A DNA stretch of 64,000 bases from Chryseobacterium oleae (GCF_900115055.1 NZ_FOVD01000001.1:744001-808000), one strand, 5' to 3'; shown: positions 35,070 through 44,188, numbered from the stretch's first letter. Numbers and translations are program-made. Notes: generated from the letters alone by a model not told the origin.

Positions 35070-36839
35070 ATGAATAAAAATACACCATTAAACACAGGAA
35101 AACATCCTGATTTAAAAATAGAAGTTGCCATCATCGGTGCCGGAACTTCCGGTTTGTATACCGCTTACCGTTTAGTCACTGATAAGAAATTTAAAGCCAG
35201 TGAAGTACAGATCTTTGACATGAACAATAAACTGGGTGGAAGACTGGAATCTGTAGTGATGCCGGGAATGAATTTCTGGGGAGAACTGGGAGGTATGCGC
35301 TACCTGACTTCTCAGGAAATCGTAACGACCTTAATTGAAGGATATCCGCTTACCGAAGAAGATCCTGCAAAACGAACTCCTGTCCTGAAAGATAAAATGA
35401 CACCTGTTCCTTTCCCGATGGGTGATCCTACCAAACTATTGATGTATCTGAGAAAAGAACGTTTCAAACAGGATGCGTGGGATGTGGCTCAGAAAGAGGG
35501 GAAAAAGCTTGCCACCCGTTATTATCTGAATGATGATGATTACGGTTTCAGCTCGGATCAGTTATTCAATAAGATTATTTATGATGTGTTGATGGCAGAT
35601 CCGTGGGTAGCTCAGAAATACAGCGACAAGATTATCAAAGGTGACAGCATCTACGATTACAGTTTTAAACTGACCAGTGAAGACTGGGATGACATCAAAC
35701 CTAAGCTGGTTTACAATTTCCCGAATTCTCCTTATGACCGACGTAAGGTAAATGATCTGGGATTCTGGAACCTGATCAAGGATCAGATTTCACAGGAAGG
35801 CTATGAATTTGTGGCCAATGCCGGCGGATATTATTCAAACACAATCAACTGGAACTCTGCGGAAGCTTTTCCTTATATGGTGGGAGATTTCTCTGCCGGA
35901 ACCATTTACAAAACCATTGAGGAAGGCTATGACAGCATCGCTTACGCCGTAGCCAATTCTTATATGGAACATGACGGTGCCTGCATCTGGTCTGAAAATA
36001 AGTTGCTTACGTTTACCAAAGAGCATCCTTTAATCCACACCCATAAGTACCAATTGACTTTTCTGAATCTAAAAACCAACACGACATGGAATGTATATGC
36101 CAATAAACTGGTTCTTGCCATGCCGAGAAAATCTCTGGAACTTCTGGATCAGAACAATTTCTTCTTTAACATTAATGAAAATTCAGTCCTTAATACCAAT
36201 ATCCGTTCGGTAATTATGGAGCCTGCTTTTAAAATATTAATGGGCTTTGAGTACCCATGGTGGAAAGAGAAACAACTGGACATTGATTCCGGACATTCTA
36301 TTACTGACCTGCCTATGAGACAGTGTTACTATTTCGGTACAGATCCTCAAACCAATAATTCAATGTTACTGGGAAGCTACGGAGATATGGAAACCGAAAC
36401 CTTCTGGAAAGCACTCTCAGATGATAAATTACTTTTCGAAGTAAGAGCCGCCAAATCTGCCTCACTGACGGAACTGCACGAACTGGATGATGTTCAGGCC
36501 ACCCAGATGATGGTGGATGAACTGATGAATCAACTTCGTGAGCTGCACGGCCCTGATGTAACGATACCGGATCCTTATGTAACCTACTTTAAAGACTGGA
36601 CCGATGAACCTTTCGGAGCAGGATACCACGCCTGGAAAGCCGGATACTCCGTTGAAAACGTAATGCCATACATGAGAAAACCGGTAGCTGATGAATCCAT
36701 TCACATTATCGGGGAAGCTTATTCTGATCAACAGGGATGGGTGGAAGGTGCTTTCTGCGAGGCCGAAAAAATGCTGCAGGAACATTTTGGAATGCACCGC
36801 CCGATCTGGCTGAGCCCGACTTATTATTTGGGATGGTAG
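35070..36839 (+). CDS. Flavin monoamine oxidase family (L-amino-acid-oxidase-like)
   Basis: The 589-residue protein has EVAIIGAGTSGLYTAYRL (about 18-35) and LGGRLES for FAD binding, GELGGMRYL (about 71-79) equivalent to the G(A)MR substrate/flavin motif of L-amino acid oxidases, and the C-terminal FAD motif IHIIGEAYSDQQGWVEGAFCEAEKML. The length exceeds simple monoamine oxidases and fits bacterial LAAO, RebO or VioA-type enzymes. It has no signal peptide. The expected reaction is amino acid to imino acid plus H2O2. Coupled to the sarcosine-oxidase-like gene (11-base gap), it suggests two consecutive oxidations of one amino acid or peptide. Terminator at 36986-37019. Confidence 0.82.
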   Translation: MNKNTPLNTGKHPDLKIEVAIIGAGTSGLYTAYRLVTDKKFKASEVQIFDMNNKLGGRLESVVMPGMNFWGELGGMRYLTSQEIVTTLIEGYPLTEEDPAKRTPVLKDKMTPVPFPMGDPTKLLMYLRKERFKQDAWDVAQKEGKKLATRYYLNDDDYGFSSDQLFNKIIYDVLMADPWVAQKYSDKIIKGDSIYDYSFKLTSEDWDDIKPKLVYNFPNSPYDRRKVNDLGFWNLIKDQISQEGYEFVANAGGYYSNTINWNSAEAFPYMVGDFSAGTIYKTIEEGYDSIAYAVANSYMEHDGACIWSENKLLTFTKEHPLIHTHKYQLTFLNLKTNTTWNVYANKLVLAMPRKSLELLDQNNFFFNINENSVLNTNIRSVIMEPAFKILMGFEYPWWKEKQLDIDSGHSITDLPMRQCYYFGTDPQTNNSMLLGSYGDMETETFWKALSDDKLLFEVRAAKSASLTELHELDDVQATQMMVDELMNQLRELHGPDVTIPDPYVTYFKDWTDEPFGAGYHAWKAGYSVENVMPYMRKPVADESIHIIGEAYSDQQGWVEGAFCEAEKMLQEHFGMHRPIWLSPTYYLGW

Positions 36840-36985
36840 ACTAATGGACTGGAAGTTGGAAGAGGGAGGCTGGAAGCTAATATTGGGGTTGGGATTTCTT
36901 TTTCTGATTTTAATGACTTTTTCCTTCAGTCTTGAACTTCGCTAGTTCATTTAACCATTTATTATTCTGAATGCAGATACATATA

Positions 36986-37019
36986 ACTGCCTCATTTTTA
37001 GTAATGAGGCGGTTTTTTT
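36986..37019 (+). terminator. Terminator after the oxidase genes
   Basis: An 8-bp stem GCCTCATT (36989-36996) / AATGAGGC (37003-37010) with a 6-base loop is followed by GGTTTTTTT. It lies about 150 bases after the oxidase stop codon. Confidence 0.85.
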
Positions 37020-37067
37020 CATTCCCTTTTTGTTATGAAAAAACTAGTAAATAAGATAGAAAAGTCT

Positions 37068-37075
37068 TATATTTG
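37068..37075 (+). promoter_or_regulatory. Minus-7 box for the Fic antitoxin
   Basis: TATATTTG matches TAnnTTTG exactly, 33 bases before the ATG at 37109. No TTTG lies at the normal minus-33 distance. It argues against the longer ORF start at 37073, which would lie inside the promoter. Confidence 0.5.
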
Positions 37076-37108
37076 TATAGAGTAATTAAATCTTTCTCAA
37101 AACGGCGA

Positions 37109-37264
37109 ATGAAACCAATTTCTAAAAATACAGATGCTTTACGTCAACAGATTATGAAATCTGCTGTGGCATCTTTTAAAATAGAAGGAATTAAGATCTC
37201 AGCTGATACAGCTTCTAAAGCATTGAAAAAAATTGAAGCTAAGATGGCAAAATCTTCCCGATAA
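37109..37264 (+). CDS. VbhA-like antitoxin of the Fic protein
   Basis: The 51-residue helical protein starts at ATG 37109 (MKPISKNTDALRQQ). It contains ASFKIEG, which fits the Fic-inhibitory motif (S/T)xxxE(G/N): Ser, three residues, Glu, Gly. In VbhA-type antitoxins this glutamate occupies the ATP gamma-phosphate site of the toxin and blocks AMPylation. The second half (ADTASKALKKIEAKMAKSSR) is a basic helix. The Fic gene is on the opposite strand and the two 3' ends overlap by 26 bases, unlike the usual antitoxin-first operon. The motif plus adjacency makes the pairing likely. Confidence 0.78.
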   Translation: MKPISKNTDALRQQIMKSAVASFKIEGIKISADTASKALKKIEAKMAKSSR

Positions 37265-37826
37265 GATCTATCATTGGTTCATAATTTTTTGCTGCAGAAC
37301 TCTGAACTGCAATTATATATTGTTCAAATTCTTTTTCGTTTATCTTTTCAAATTCCAAAGGTTCAAAACCAGCTTTTCTAACCATCAGATTGGCAAGAAT
37401 ACGGGCTGTTCTTCCATTACCTTCTCTAAATGGATGTATAAAAAGTAATTCACCATGTACTATAGCAACATCTCTTATTAAAGTTTCTTTATCTTTATAA
37501 TCCGATGGTAATTTTAGTAGGATCTCATCTTCAAACTGCTTCATTGATTCCTTAAGAAATCTCGCTGAAGAAAAAAGGAAACCTCCTTTTGAAATATTTA
37601 CATTACGATATTTCCCTGCAAAAGTATATAAATGAGCCAATGCCAGCTTATGAATTTTCAATATATAATTCGTATTAAATTTGGTCCGTCTGTGGAGACT
37701 TTCTGTTAATATAATTTCTGCCTGTAAAAAGCCTTCAAATTCGGCAATAGCTATTTCCTCCAGGCTTTTTAATCCTAGTTTGTTAGATAGTATTTCGGAT
37801 TCATCCCGTGGAACTTCATACTTCAT
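37239..37826 (-). CDS. fic: Fic-domain AMPylating toxin
   Basis: The 195-residue protein has the complete catalytic motif HPFREGNGRTAR (His131 onward), matching HPFx(D/E)GNGRxxR of active AMP transferases, preceded by the beta-hairpin flap region GGFLFSSARFLK (about 81-92). No N- or C-terminal inhibitory helix is evident within it, in line with a class I Fic protein that needs a separate antitoxin, found convergent at 37109-37264. Predicted role: AMPylation of a host protein such as a gyrase or topoisomerase subunit, as shown for VbhT-type toxins. The target here is not known. Confidence 0.88.
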   Translation of the reverse strand: MKYEVPRDESEILSNKLGLKSLEEIAIAEFEGFLQAEIILTESLHRRTKFNTNYILKIHKLALAHLYTFAGKYRNVNISKGGFLFSSARFLKESMKQFEDEILLKLPSDYKDKETLIRDVAIVHGELLFIHPFREGNGRTARILANLMVRKAGFEPLEFEKINEKEFEQYIIAVQSSAAKNYEPMIDLIGKILPS

Positions 37827-37904
37827 AAATATAAATTTACTTAAGTTTACTTTATGATAAAAAATAAAATCAGGTAATTATATTAGAATAATTCGCTTTA
37901 ACAC

Positions 37905-40787
37905 TCAAGACTCCTGATAAACAGTCACTGGACCTGCCAATCCCATAGACTGCAACGGCTGGTCTTTCTTTTTCTGATTAGTCCAATACTGTGCTACCAC
38001 ATTATCTTTAAGGGTTTTCATATAATTGACCATCACTGTGACCACTTTAATTTCTATTTCATTAACTCCGTCTTTGACTAAACCGTTCAATGGATAAATT
38101 CTCTTCCCGAACCACTGTACTCCCGCTTCTTTCCCATTAATGCGCACTTCGCAAATTCCATATACATTTCCAAGATTGATGTAGCTGTCCACATTTTTGT
38201 CCTTGATCTGAAACGTATTCCGGTAAATGACTGTTCCGGCAAAATGAGTATAGGCTGATAATTCTTTAAGATCCGTCAGCTTGTCGAATTCTTCTTTTTT
38301 GACTGTCCCATCGTAATGTTTAAACTCAATTTTCCATTGATCGTTAAGTTCTTTCACGTTCTTTCCGGTCAGAGGACTTTCTTTCCAGATTGTACCTCTT
38401 TTATGGCCATCAAAGACAATCAATTTTGAATCGGCAGGACCTAAATCGATATTGAGTCGCCCATCGGGAAGATTCAGTTTGAAACGCTTACCTGTTACCG
38501 CATCCCACAGCCAGGCCTGCTTATTTTTGATCACGCTTTTTTCGAAGGTAATATCCAGCGGCACACTGTTTTTACTGCTGGAATTGTTAAACAGGAAAAT
38601 CTCGGCATCCCGGGTTTGGTAGCGTACCTGTGTGATGAAAGTTTTCGGGGTCTTTATCTTCACATAAGGTATCATATTATACTTTTCCTGAACAGATTTA
38701 TACCAATTGAGAAAATCGGATTGCGGTTTATTCAGGAAAATAAAACGTTCCGGAAATGTCTGCATTTTGCTGATCCAGTTTTGTACTTCCTGTTCTCTTT
38801 CTTCATAATGATTCCAGCCTGTGGAGCGGTCTGGAATAGCTTCAATACAGAATATCCTTCCACCGCCACTCACAAATTCGTACAATTTTTTTGCTGTGGC
38901 CGTATCCAGACTGTGTACCTCAATCAAAAATAAAGTGTGGTACTTTCTTTTTCCATAGGTAAGAAAACCTTTCTTCATTTCTGAATCATTGATCACCTGT
39001 TCCGATACATAATCACAGGCATTCCCATTCTGATGGATAGATTCCCAGATCAAAGCCTGATAAGCTGGGGATACCACCGTTGGAAAAGGTTCATTCTGTG
39101 CTCCAAACTGTGTCCATTGGTCTGCGAAAGGAGCTAAAAGAGCAATATCTGCAAACATCGTCGCCTGTTGCAATAAAGCGGAAAGTCTTGCCCGATAATC
39201 TGTATAATGTTTAAAATAAGGCCAGATTGTGTTTTTCTCATTGAAATATCCGCCATAGGTGATCCAGCCGGGAAAAGCTGCTTCCGGAGGAGAATAGTTA
39301 AATCCATGAAAAATAGGATGGGTCACTCCGGATATGGTACTCTGATCTCCAGCTATTTTAAAGATCTCCAGCGCTTCGTTGAATACCATATCTGTATTGG
39401 TCAGTTCTTCCGAGCTGATGAGTTTTTTATCCTTTAAATGGGCGGCTGAAGACACCAGTTTATTGATCATGGTATTTCCCCTACCCAAATGCCATGGATA
39501 CTGTGTGAATTTTTCTTCACTGATATCTTCTCCAATTCCGTATTTAAGCCAGGTTTCACATTCGGGAATATCTATTTCAAAGCTTCCTTCCAGCGGAAAA
39601 TAACCGCGCCCGTAAGCCTGTGCCCTTGATTTTATCTTATTGTCTTTACACCACTGTGCGAAGGTATGTACAAACCGCTCTCTGAATAGTTCAGTTTTCG
39701 TCAGCTCGAAATCATACCGCATACGGTCTGTCATCTTTTTAAATTCCGGACCCATTTTTACAGGATAAAGGATATTCACACCCGTGGTATTTCCCATACT
39801 TCCGATTTTAAACAGAACAAAAGGCAGATACGGATACAGGTCATATCCTCTCCTCTTTTTGAACTCGCTCATCATATCATGGTTCCAGTTCGTTCCTTCT
39901 GTTTCAAGACTGTCGATGAAGAAAGACCGGATGTTGGGAGCCAATGGTCCTATTTTTTGCTGAATAGTATCGCTCATCCTGTTGAGGTATTTCTTCACAG
40001 CTGCTGTATCATAGTGATTAAGGACAGGTCCCATTCCGCCCGGAGCGCCCTGAATAACGCTCATAAAACGGTCTATTTTCACCAATCCGTAAATGGCATA
40101 ATCTCCTTTGGGTATGGAAACTTTAATCATTCCGCTTTCAATCTGGTCTGAAAGATTGATGACCTCATCCAGACTGTTCAAAGGATCGGGAACGAGTTTC
40201 ACTTCCAGCATTTCCATGGTTCTTCCGCTGTATGGATTGGTAATGGCAGGATCCGCTTCTTTGTAAAGATCAAAAAGAGAAAACTCGGTTTTAAGAGGGC
40301 CTTTGAATTTTTTCACCGCCAAAACCACAATCTGGGAACATTCTTCTTTTTCCAGAAAATCTCCGCCCATTGGAAAGCCTGTCCCGACAAGCAGGTCACA
40401 AGTCATTCCTAATGATTTCGCTTCTTCGAGAGTAAACCTCAACAATTCGATCCATTCATCACTTAACCACTCTGCACCCCGTTTTCCCGTATCTTCAGTA
40501 CGCAGGGGAAAAGATATCGGATTGATTTCCACTCCGCCTATTCCGGCAGCTTTTAAAACCCTGAGTTCCCGCGCCAGTTCTGCTTTTTCTATTTTGTTCC
40601 CATTCCACCACCAGCGGACAAATGGCCTGTATTGATTTTCGGGATCGCTGAAGATTTCAAACAGTGATTTATATTTCGGGAAATGCTCCTCTCCCAGCAT
40701 GGCATGGGCATATGATGGTAATACATTCACCAAAACCAAACCGGACGCCGCAATGGAACACTGTTTCAAAAAGTCTCTTCTTTTCAT
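37905..40787 (-). CDS. GH106-like glycoside hydrolase with C-terminal sugar-binding domain
   Basis: The 960-residue protein has a twin-arginine-like signal (MKRRDFLKQCSIAASG). The catalytic region resembles GH106 alpha-L-rhamnosidases: FVRWWWNGNKIEKAELARELRVLKAAGIGGVEINP early, then GMTCDLLVGTGFPMGG, FFIDSLETEGTNW and GHGFNYSPPEA-like text in HGFNYSPPEAAFPGW. The last about 120 residues (LSAYTHFAGTVIYRNTF ... GEARINGK-like VRINGKEAGVQWFGKRIYPLNGLVKDG) form a GH2-type jelly-roll. It is expected in the periplasm or envelope, removing rhamnose or a related sugar from plant or bacterial glycans. No other polysaccharide-utilisation genes adjoin it. Confidence 0.78.
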   Translation of the reverse strand: MKRRDFLKQCSIAASGLVLVNVLPSYAHAMLGEEHFPKYKSLFEIFSDPENQYRPFVRWWWNGNKIEKAELARELRVLKAAGIGGVEINPISFPLRTEDTGKRGAEWLSDEWIELLRFTLEEAKSLGMTCDLLVGTGFPMGGDFLEKEECSQIVVLAVKKFKGPLKTEFSLFDLYKEADPAITNPYSGRTMEMLEVKLVPDPLNSLDEVINLSDQIESGMIKVSIPKGDYAIYGLVKIDRFMSVIQGAPGGMGPVLNHYDTAAVKKYLNRMSDTIQQKIGPLAPNIRSFFIDSLETEGTNWNHDMMSEFKKRRGYDLYPYLPFVLFKIGSMGNTTGVNILYPVKMGPEFKKMTDRMRYDFELTKTELFRERFVHTFAQWCKDNKIKSRAQAYGRGYFPLEGSFEIDIPECETWLKYGIGEDISEEKFTQYPWHLGRGNTMINKLVSSAAHLKDKKLISSEELTNTDMVFNEALEIFKIAGDQSTISGVTHPIFHGFNYSPPEAAFPGWITYGGYFNEKNTIWPYFKHYTDYRARLSALLQQATMFADIALLAPFADQWTQFGAQNEPFPTVVSPAYQALIWESIHQNGNACDYVSEQVINDSEMKKGFLTYGKRKYHTLFLIEVHSLDTATAKKLYEFVSGGGRIFCIEAIPDRSTGWNHYEEREQEVQNWISKMQTFPERFIFLNKPQSDFLNWYKSVQEKYNMIPYVKIKTPKTFITQVRYQTRDAEIFLFNNSSSKNSVPLDITFEKSVIKNKQAWLWDAVTGKRFKLNLPDGRLNIDLGPADSKLIVFDGHKRGTIWKESPLTGKNVKELNDQWKIEFKHYDGTVKKEEFDKLTDLKELSAYTHFAGTVIYRNTFQIKDKNVDSYINLGNVYGICEVRINGKEAGVQWFGKRIYPLNGLVKDGVNEIEIKVVTVMVNYMKTLKDNVVAQYWTNQKKKDQPLQSMGLAGPVTVYQES

Positions 40788-41190
40788 GAATGGTCTATCA
40801 ATTTAAATTACAATGCCTGTGAACTCTGTGGTTAGGTTCTGAAATTCCGGGAACAGAATGATCGGGCAGACCAAATTTAATGGATTTGTTGAGAATATGG
40901 CAATTCTAATAAAAAAATCACCTGAAAGAGATCACGTGCCTGGATTTTAATCATTTAACCTGAATTTTTCAAGTACATGGAAACTTACTTAATCTGAGGA
41001 ATTAAAATTAAGTTGTCAAAAATTACGGGTGAGGTTTAGAGAGTTATGAATTATGAGTTTTGAGTTATGAGTTTGGTGAGAGTCATGAGACGTAAGTTTA
41101 GAAGCTATAGACACAGAAATATTAGATAAAGAGCAAATGTTGGGGGCTGAGGTTCTCGAAGCTACCAGCAGCACGTCTGAAATCTGAAGG
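40788..41190. other. Intergenic region with degenerate GAGTTATGA repeats
   Basis: No gene is seen. Around 41041-41080 the motif (G)AGTTATGA recurs three times in slightly changed form. Similar motifs, inverted, are found at 44126-44140. Confidence 0.45.
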
Positions 41191-41421
41191 CATTCACCAC
41201 TCACTTGCGAAGCAAAATTCACCATTCACATTCTTACTCCCAGTTGAAAGTCTGATGTCTGATGTCTGAAATCTGACGTCTAAAATCTTGATTCTTGGTT
41301 CTTGATTTTTGAATCTAACATTCACTATTCACTTGCTAAGTAAAATTCACCATTCATCATCTTAGTCGCAGCTGAAAGTCTGATGTCTGATGTCTGATGT
41401 CTGGTGTCTGAAATCTTGATT
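41191..41421 (-). repeat. Two 103-bp direct repeats with GTCTGAT heptamer arrays
   Basis: Copies 41191-41293 and 41319-41421 share the order CATTCACnA / AAAATTCACCATTCA / AGnTGAAAG / (TCTGATG)n / AAATCTTGATT with scattered changes. The inner part is a 7-bp tandem repeat. The second copy ends 6 bases before the stop of the surface-protein gene at 41427. A reverse-oriented relative is at 44046-44077. Confidence 0.7.
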
Positions 41422-41426
41422 GCAGC

Positions 41427-41927
41427 TTATTTCCAGTAGCTCCATTTCAATCCATCGAATACGGCTAATGTTTTGCTGACCGTATCATAACAGATCATTC
41501 CCGGAAATGGATTTTTAACACTGGTATGGGGAGCGGCTACTTTAGGTAATATTAAGGCTTTATCTGCAGCTTCCAACACCAATACTCCGGGAGCCGTGGT
41601 TGTGGCAGATCCTATGATCACATTAGTTTGAGCGGGTGTTTCTGTGCTTGTATTGAAGAAAACATTGTCAATTGATCCGGGGTCGCTGAGCGAAATCCAC
41701 TCAGAATCTGTTTTCATCTTTACCACTTTATCATTTTTATCCATCAGAATAGTTCCTTCTGCCGCATTGGTGGGAAGCGTTTCTATGATCGGAAGCAGAA
41801 TCCCATTGGTGGTATTGGGTTTAAAATCGAGAATTCCGTCTCCATCCACTGTTTCCTTACCAATTGCTACCTGCGCCTGAAGCATTTCCAAGCTGAGCAA
41901 CCCTATTATCAATACTATTTTTTTCAT
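41427..41927 (-). CDS. Secreted surface protein, small partner of the following gene
   Basis: The 166-residue protein has a Sec signal peptide (MKKIVLIIGLLSLEMLQAQ). The body is rich in Thr, Asn and Gly with short repeats (NTTNGILLPIIETLPTNAAEGTILMDKNDKVVKMK). It ends in a module GMICYDTVSKTLAVFDGLKWSYW, closely like the end of the 570-residue neighbour (GMLIFDTADQCFKLYNGTVWNCI). This D-T-x(3)-K/C-x-L-x-V/Y-F/N-G-x-x-W element is common in flavobacterial envelope proteins. The gene is 27 bases downstream of that neighbour, same operon. No enzymatic motif; probably a structural or adhesive envelope protein. Confidence 0.68.
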   Translation of the reverse strand: MKKIVLIIGLLSLEMLQAQVAIGKETVDGDGILDFKPNTTNGILLPIIETLPTNAAEGTILMDKNDKVVKMKTDSEWISLSDPGSIDNVFFNTSTETPAQTNVIIGSATTTAPGVLVLEAADKALILPKVAAPHTSVKNPFPGMICYDTVSKTLAVFDGLKWSYWK

Positions 41928-41954
41928 GATGAAGTTATTTCAGGAGTTACATTA

Positions 41955-43667
41955 TTAATCATTACAGGATCTTGTGATGCAGTTCCATACCGTCCCATTA
42001 TAGAGTTTAAAGCATTGATCTGCCGTATCAAATATTAACATGCCCTCTACTGGAACAGCAATACTGGCGGAAGTGGTTCTGGTAATGACAAAACCTTTAT
42101 TCCTGGATTCCAATGTCATAAAGCCATTAGGTATATTCGTGGGCCAATTGGGCTGTTTGTTGCTTTGGGCTGTAATCCCAAATTTGGTCATCTCGTTTGG
42201 AGTTCCCACGGCCGGGTCTTTTGTACAGTGGGTTTGAATATTAATTCCAAATGTGAAATATTTATTCGCCGGAAACGGATAATTAAAAACCGCCTTACCT
42301 CCTGTAAAACCGGTTGCCGGAATGACCTGTACATTTTGAGAAAGCCCGCTGTCATCCGCTACTACCATAGATACCTGATCGGTAGCGGCAATCCCTGTAT
42401 AGGCTGAAAGATCGGCCTGCAGCCATGTAGAACCCGTATTATTTGTTCTCTGCGCCAACCATATCCTCTGAATCACCTGTCCCGTTGCAGTCCCGTTATT
42501 GACCAAGGCAATGTTCTGAACATTATTATCTCCCATGATAAGAAAAGTTTTATCCTGAAGGAAATTCTGTCGGCCCGGACTGCTATTGGCTGATATGAAA
42601 TCATTATTGGTAGACACCGTAAGCATAATATTATTTTCAGTATTGATGCTATTGGTAACAAGCTGATTCAATGCTGAGGCATCGTCCTTTGCCAGTCCGA
42701 AGATGTTGTTGTTGAAAGAAGTGTTCAGTCCGGAATTCCATGTAATAATGGTTTCATCGGAAGCCAGATAATCTTGGGGCTGAACCAGTGTGATCCCGTA
42801 TTTGACTGCTAAATATGAATTCACTCTCTGCCTTTCCGTTTCAGTCTGCGTTTCGGAATACAGAATAAATTCCCCAATCCTGTCGCCTGCCAGAGAAGTG
42901 CTGCCGGAACCTCCGTCATTATCCATCAAAAGAACCATTCCCGGATAATTAAAATTAGAGGATACATTATTTGATGGCTGGCCGTATTCCTTGCCGTTAT
43001 TCCCAAAAAGATAGTTCATGTTAGCACCGGAAAGTCGGTTATAATAAGACTGTATGCTGGGAAGGTCAGTCCCGATGGTATTGATGATATCTGTTCCAAA
43101 AAACACGTCCCCGGATTCTTTTTCATTATAAAACTCAGGCCGGTTCCCCTGTGATCCGAAAAACGGCGACTGCCATATTCCTGCTACTGAAGATACATTA
43201 GAACTTCTGGCGGTTCCATTCATTACAAATACCGTTCTGTAACTGCCCGAGACGGTTCTTGTCAGATGGGTATAGGAAGTCATGGCATTGGTTGTATTAT
43301 CGGGAAAGCCCAGTGGAAATTTGTATCCGGATCTGTATCCGTTTGTACTTACGATTTCAATAGCCGGATTAAAGTTGAAATTCGGTATGGAAGGTGCTGT
43401 ACGGTAAGCCGGTATGGCTCCTACGCCCGGATCTGCATAATAACCTGGCATTCCCTGATTGGCAATACCATTGACGCCACCGGATCTTTGATTTTCCCAT
43501 ACAGGAACTTTTGAATTATCTGTCGCTGTTCCCGTTCCTGCATCTGCTTTTACCCATACCTGCAGATTGCCGGAGACCCCGCCTGGTGCCGGAAGCTGTG
43601 CCCCCAGTTCATAACTCAACATCAGGAATAAAAGAATAACTGCTTTTTCATTGATGTAAGTTTTCAT
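41955..43667 (-). CDS. Large secreted surface protein with laminin-G/DUF8202-like body
   Basis: The 570-residue protein has a signal peptide (residues 1-22), then LQVWVKADAGTGTATDNSKVPVWENQ, a typical start of concanavalin-A-like sandwich domains in flavobacterial surface proteins. The middle has IGEFILYSETQTETERQRVNSYLAVKYGITL followed by YLASDETIITWNS, a hallmark arrangement of such proteins, and a second Ig-like part (about 330-470). The end is the GMLIFDTADQCFKLYNGTVWN module shared with the downstream gene. It has no T9SS sorting domain of the classical kind. The role is probably adhesion or surface structure. Confidence 0.75.
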   Translation of the reverse strand: MKTYINEKAVILLFLMLSYELGAQLPAPGGVSGNLQVWVKADAGTGTATDNSKVPVWENQRSGGVNGIANQGMPGYYADPGVGAIPAYRTAPSIPNFNFNPAIEIVSTNGYRSGYKFPLGFPDNTTNAMTSYTHLTRTVSGSYRTVFVMNGTARSSNVSSVAGIWQSPFFGSQGNRPEFYNEKESGDVFFGTDIINTIGTDLPSIQSYYNRLSGANMNYLFGNNGKEYGQPSNNVSSNFNYPGMVLLMDNDGGSGSTSLAGDRIGEFILYSETQTETERQRVNSYLAVKYGITLVQPQDYLASDETIITWNSGLNTSFNNNIFGLAKDDASALNQLVTNSINTENNIMLTVSTNNDFISANSSPGRQNFLQDKTFLIMGDNNVQNIALVNNGTATGQVIQRIWLAQRTNNTGSTWLQADLSAYTGIAATDQVSMVVADDSGLSQNVQVIPATGFTGGKAVFNYPFPANKYFTFGINIQTHCTKDPAVGTPNEMTKFGITAQSNKQPNWPTNIPNGFMTLESRNKGFVITRTTSASIAVPVEGMLIFDTADQCFKLYNGTVWNCITRSCND

Positions 43668-44045
43668 ACCTGTTTATTTTAATAGATAGCTGACGTCTCT
43701 GATAGATGGAAAATCTTCCTTAATTGAAAATAATGAGTGACTTACACGGAAAACAGTCCATTGTATGACCCGTACCATGTAAGAAACTGACAGCAGCTAA
43801 TAGTTGTTTTTTTAAGTTTACAGATATTAAATATAAGTTTTTTTCATTTAAATGGGAAATACTTTAGAATAAAATTCTCAATTCCTACCCTTTCAAAAAG
43901 ATAGATAGACCTAAAAAAAGCCTGTCATATTCAATAGATCTTATTATAATTTCTTGAATACAACAGGCTAAAACAATCCTTTATTTTTAGAGTAAGTACA
44001 CTTTTTTAACGTGAATTTGGGATAAGACATTTGTTTTAGATAGCA
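43668..44045. other. Intergenic region upstream of the surface-protein pair
   Basis: No gene is seen. It contains a terminator-like hairpin (43912-43969) and AT-rich sequence that must include the promoter of the gene ending at 41955. Confidence 0.4.
43912..43969 (-). terminator. Terminator-like hairpin, minus strand
   Basis: AGCCTGT (43963-43969 read on the minus strand) pairs with 43919-43925, and an inner 6-bp stem (TATTCA/TGAATA) extends it after two mismatches. On the minus strand the stem is followed by a T run of seven. It lies about 220 bases beyond the stop of the serine hydrolase at 44189. Confidence 0.5.
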
Positions 44046-44077
44046 GATATCAGACACAAGACATCAGACATCAGACT
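44046..44077 (+). repeat. Inverted relative of the GTCTGAT repeats
   Basis: Read on the minus strand this stretch is GTCTGATGTCTGATGTCTTG followed by TGTCTGATATCTG, the same heptamer array as at 41191-41421 but in the opposite orientation. The two arrays flank the surface-protein pair. Confidence 0.65.
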
Positions 44078-44188
44078 ATAATTTATTAACTATTATCAAC
44101 CAGCAACTAATAAACCAGCAACCGAAACTCATAACTCTCAAAAACCCGTCCCCATTACTCCGTTACCTCAATCTTAACTCAGTTTTTT

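Noticed and set aside
33201..36839. LodA/LodB-type quinone cofactor oxidase pair
   Set aside because: The 138-residue protein is far too small for LodA, and the flavoproteins match sarcosine-oxidase and amino-acid-oxidase families, not LodB.
41191..41421. Possible CRISPR array
   Set aside because: The units are only 7 bp in tandem inside two long direct copies. There are no unique spacers of constant length and no cas genes.
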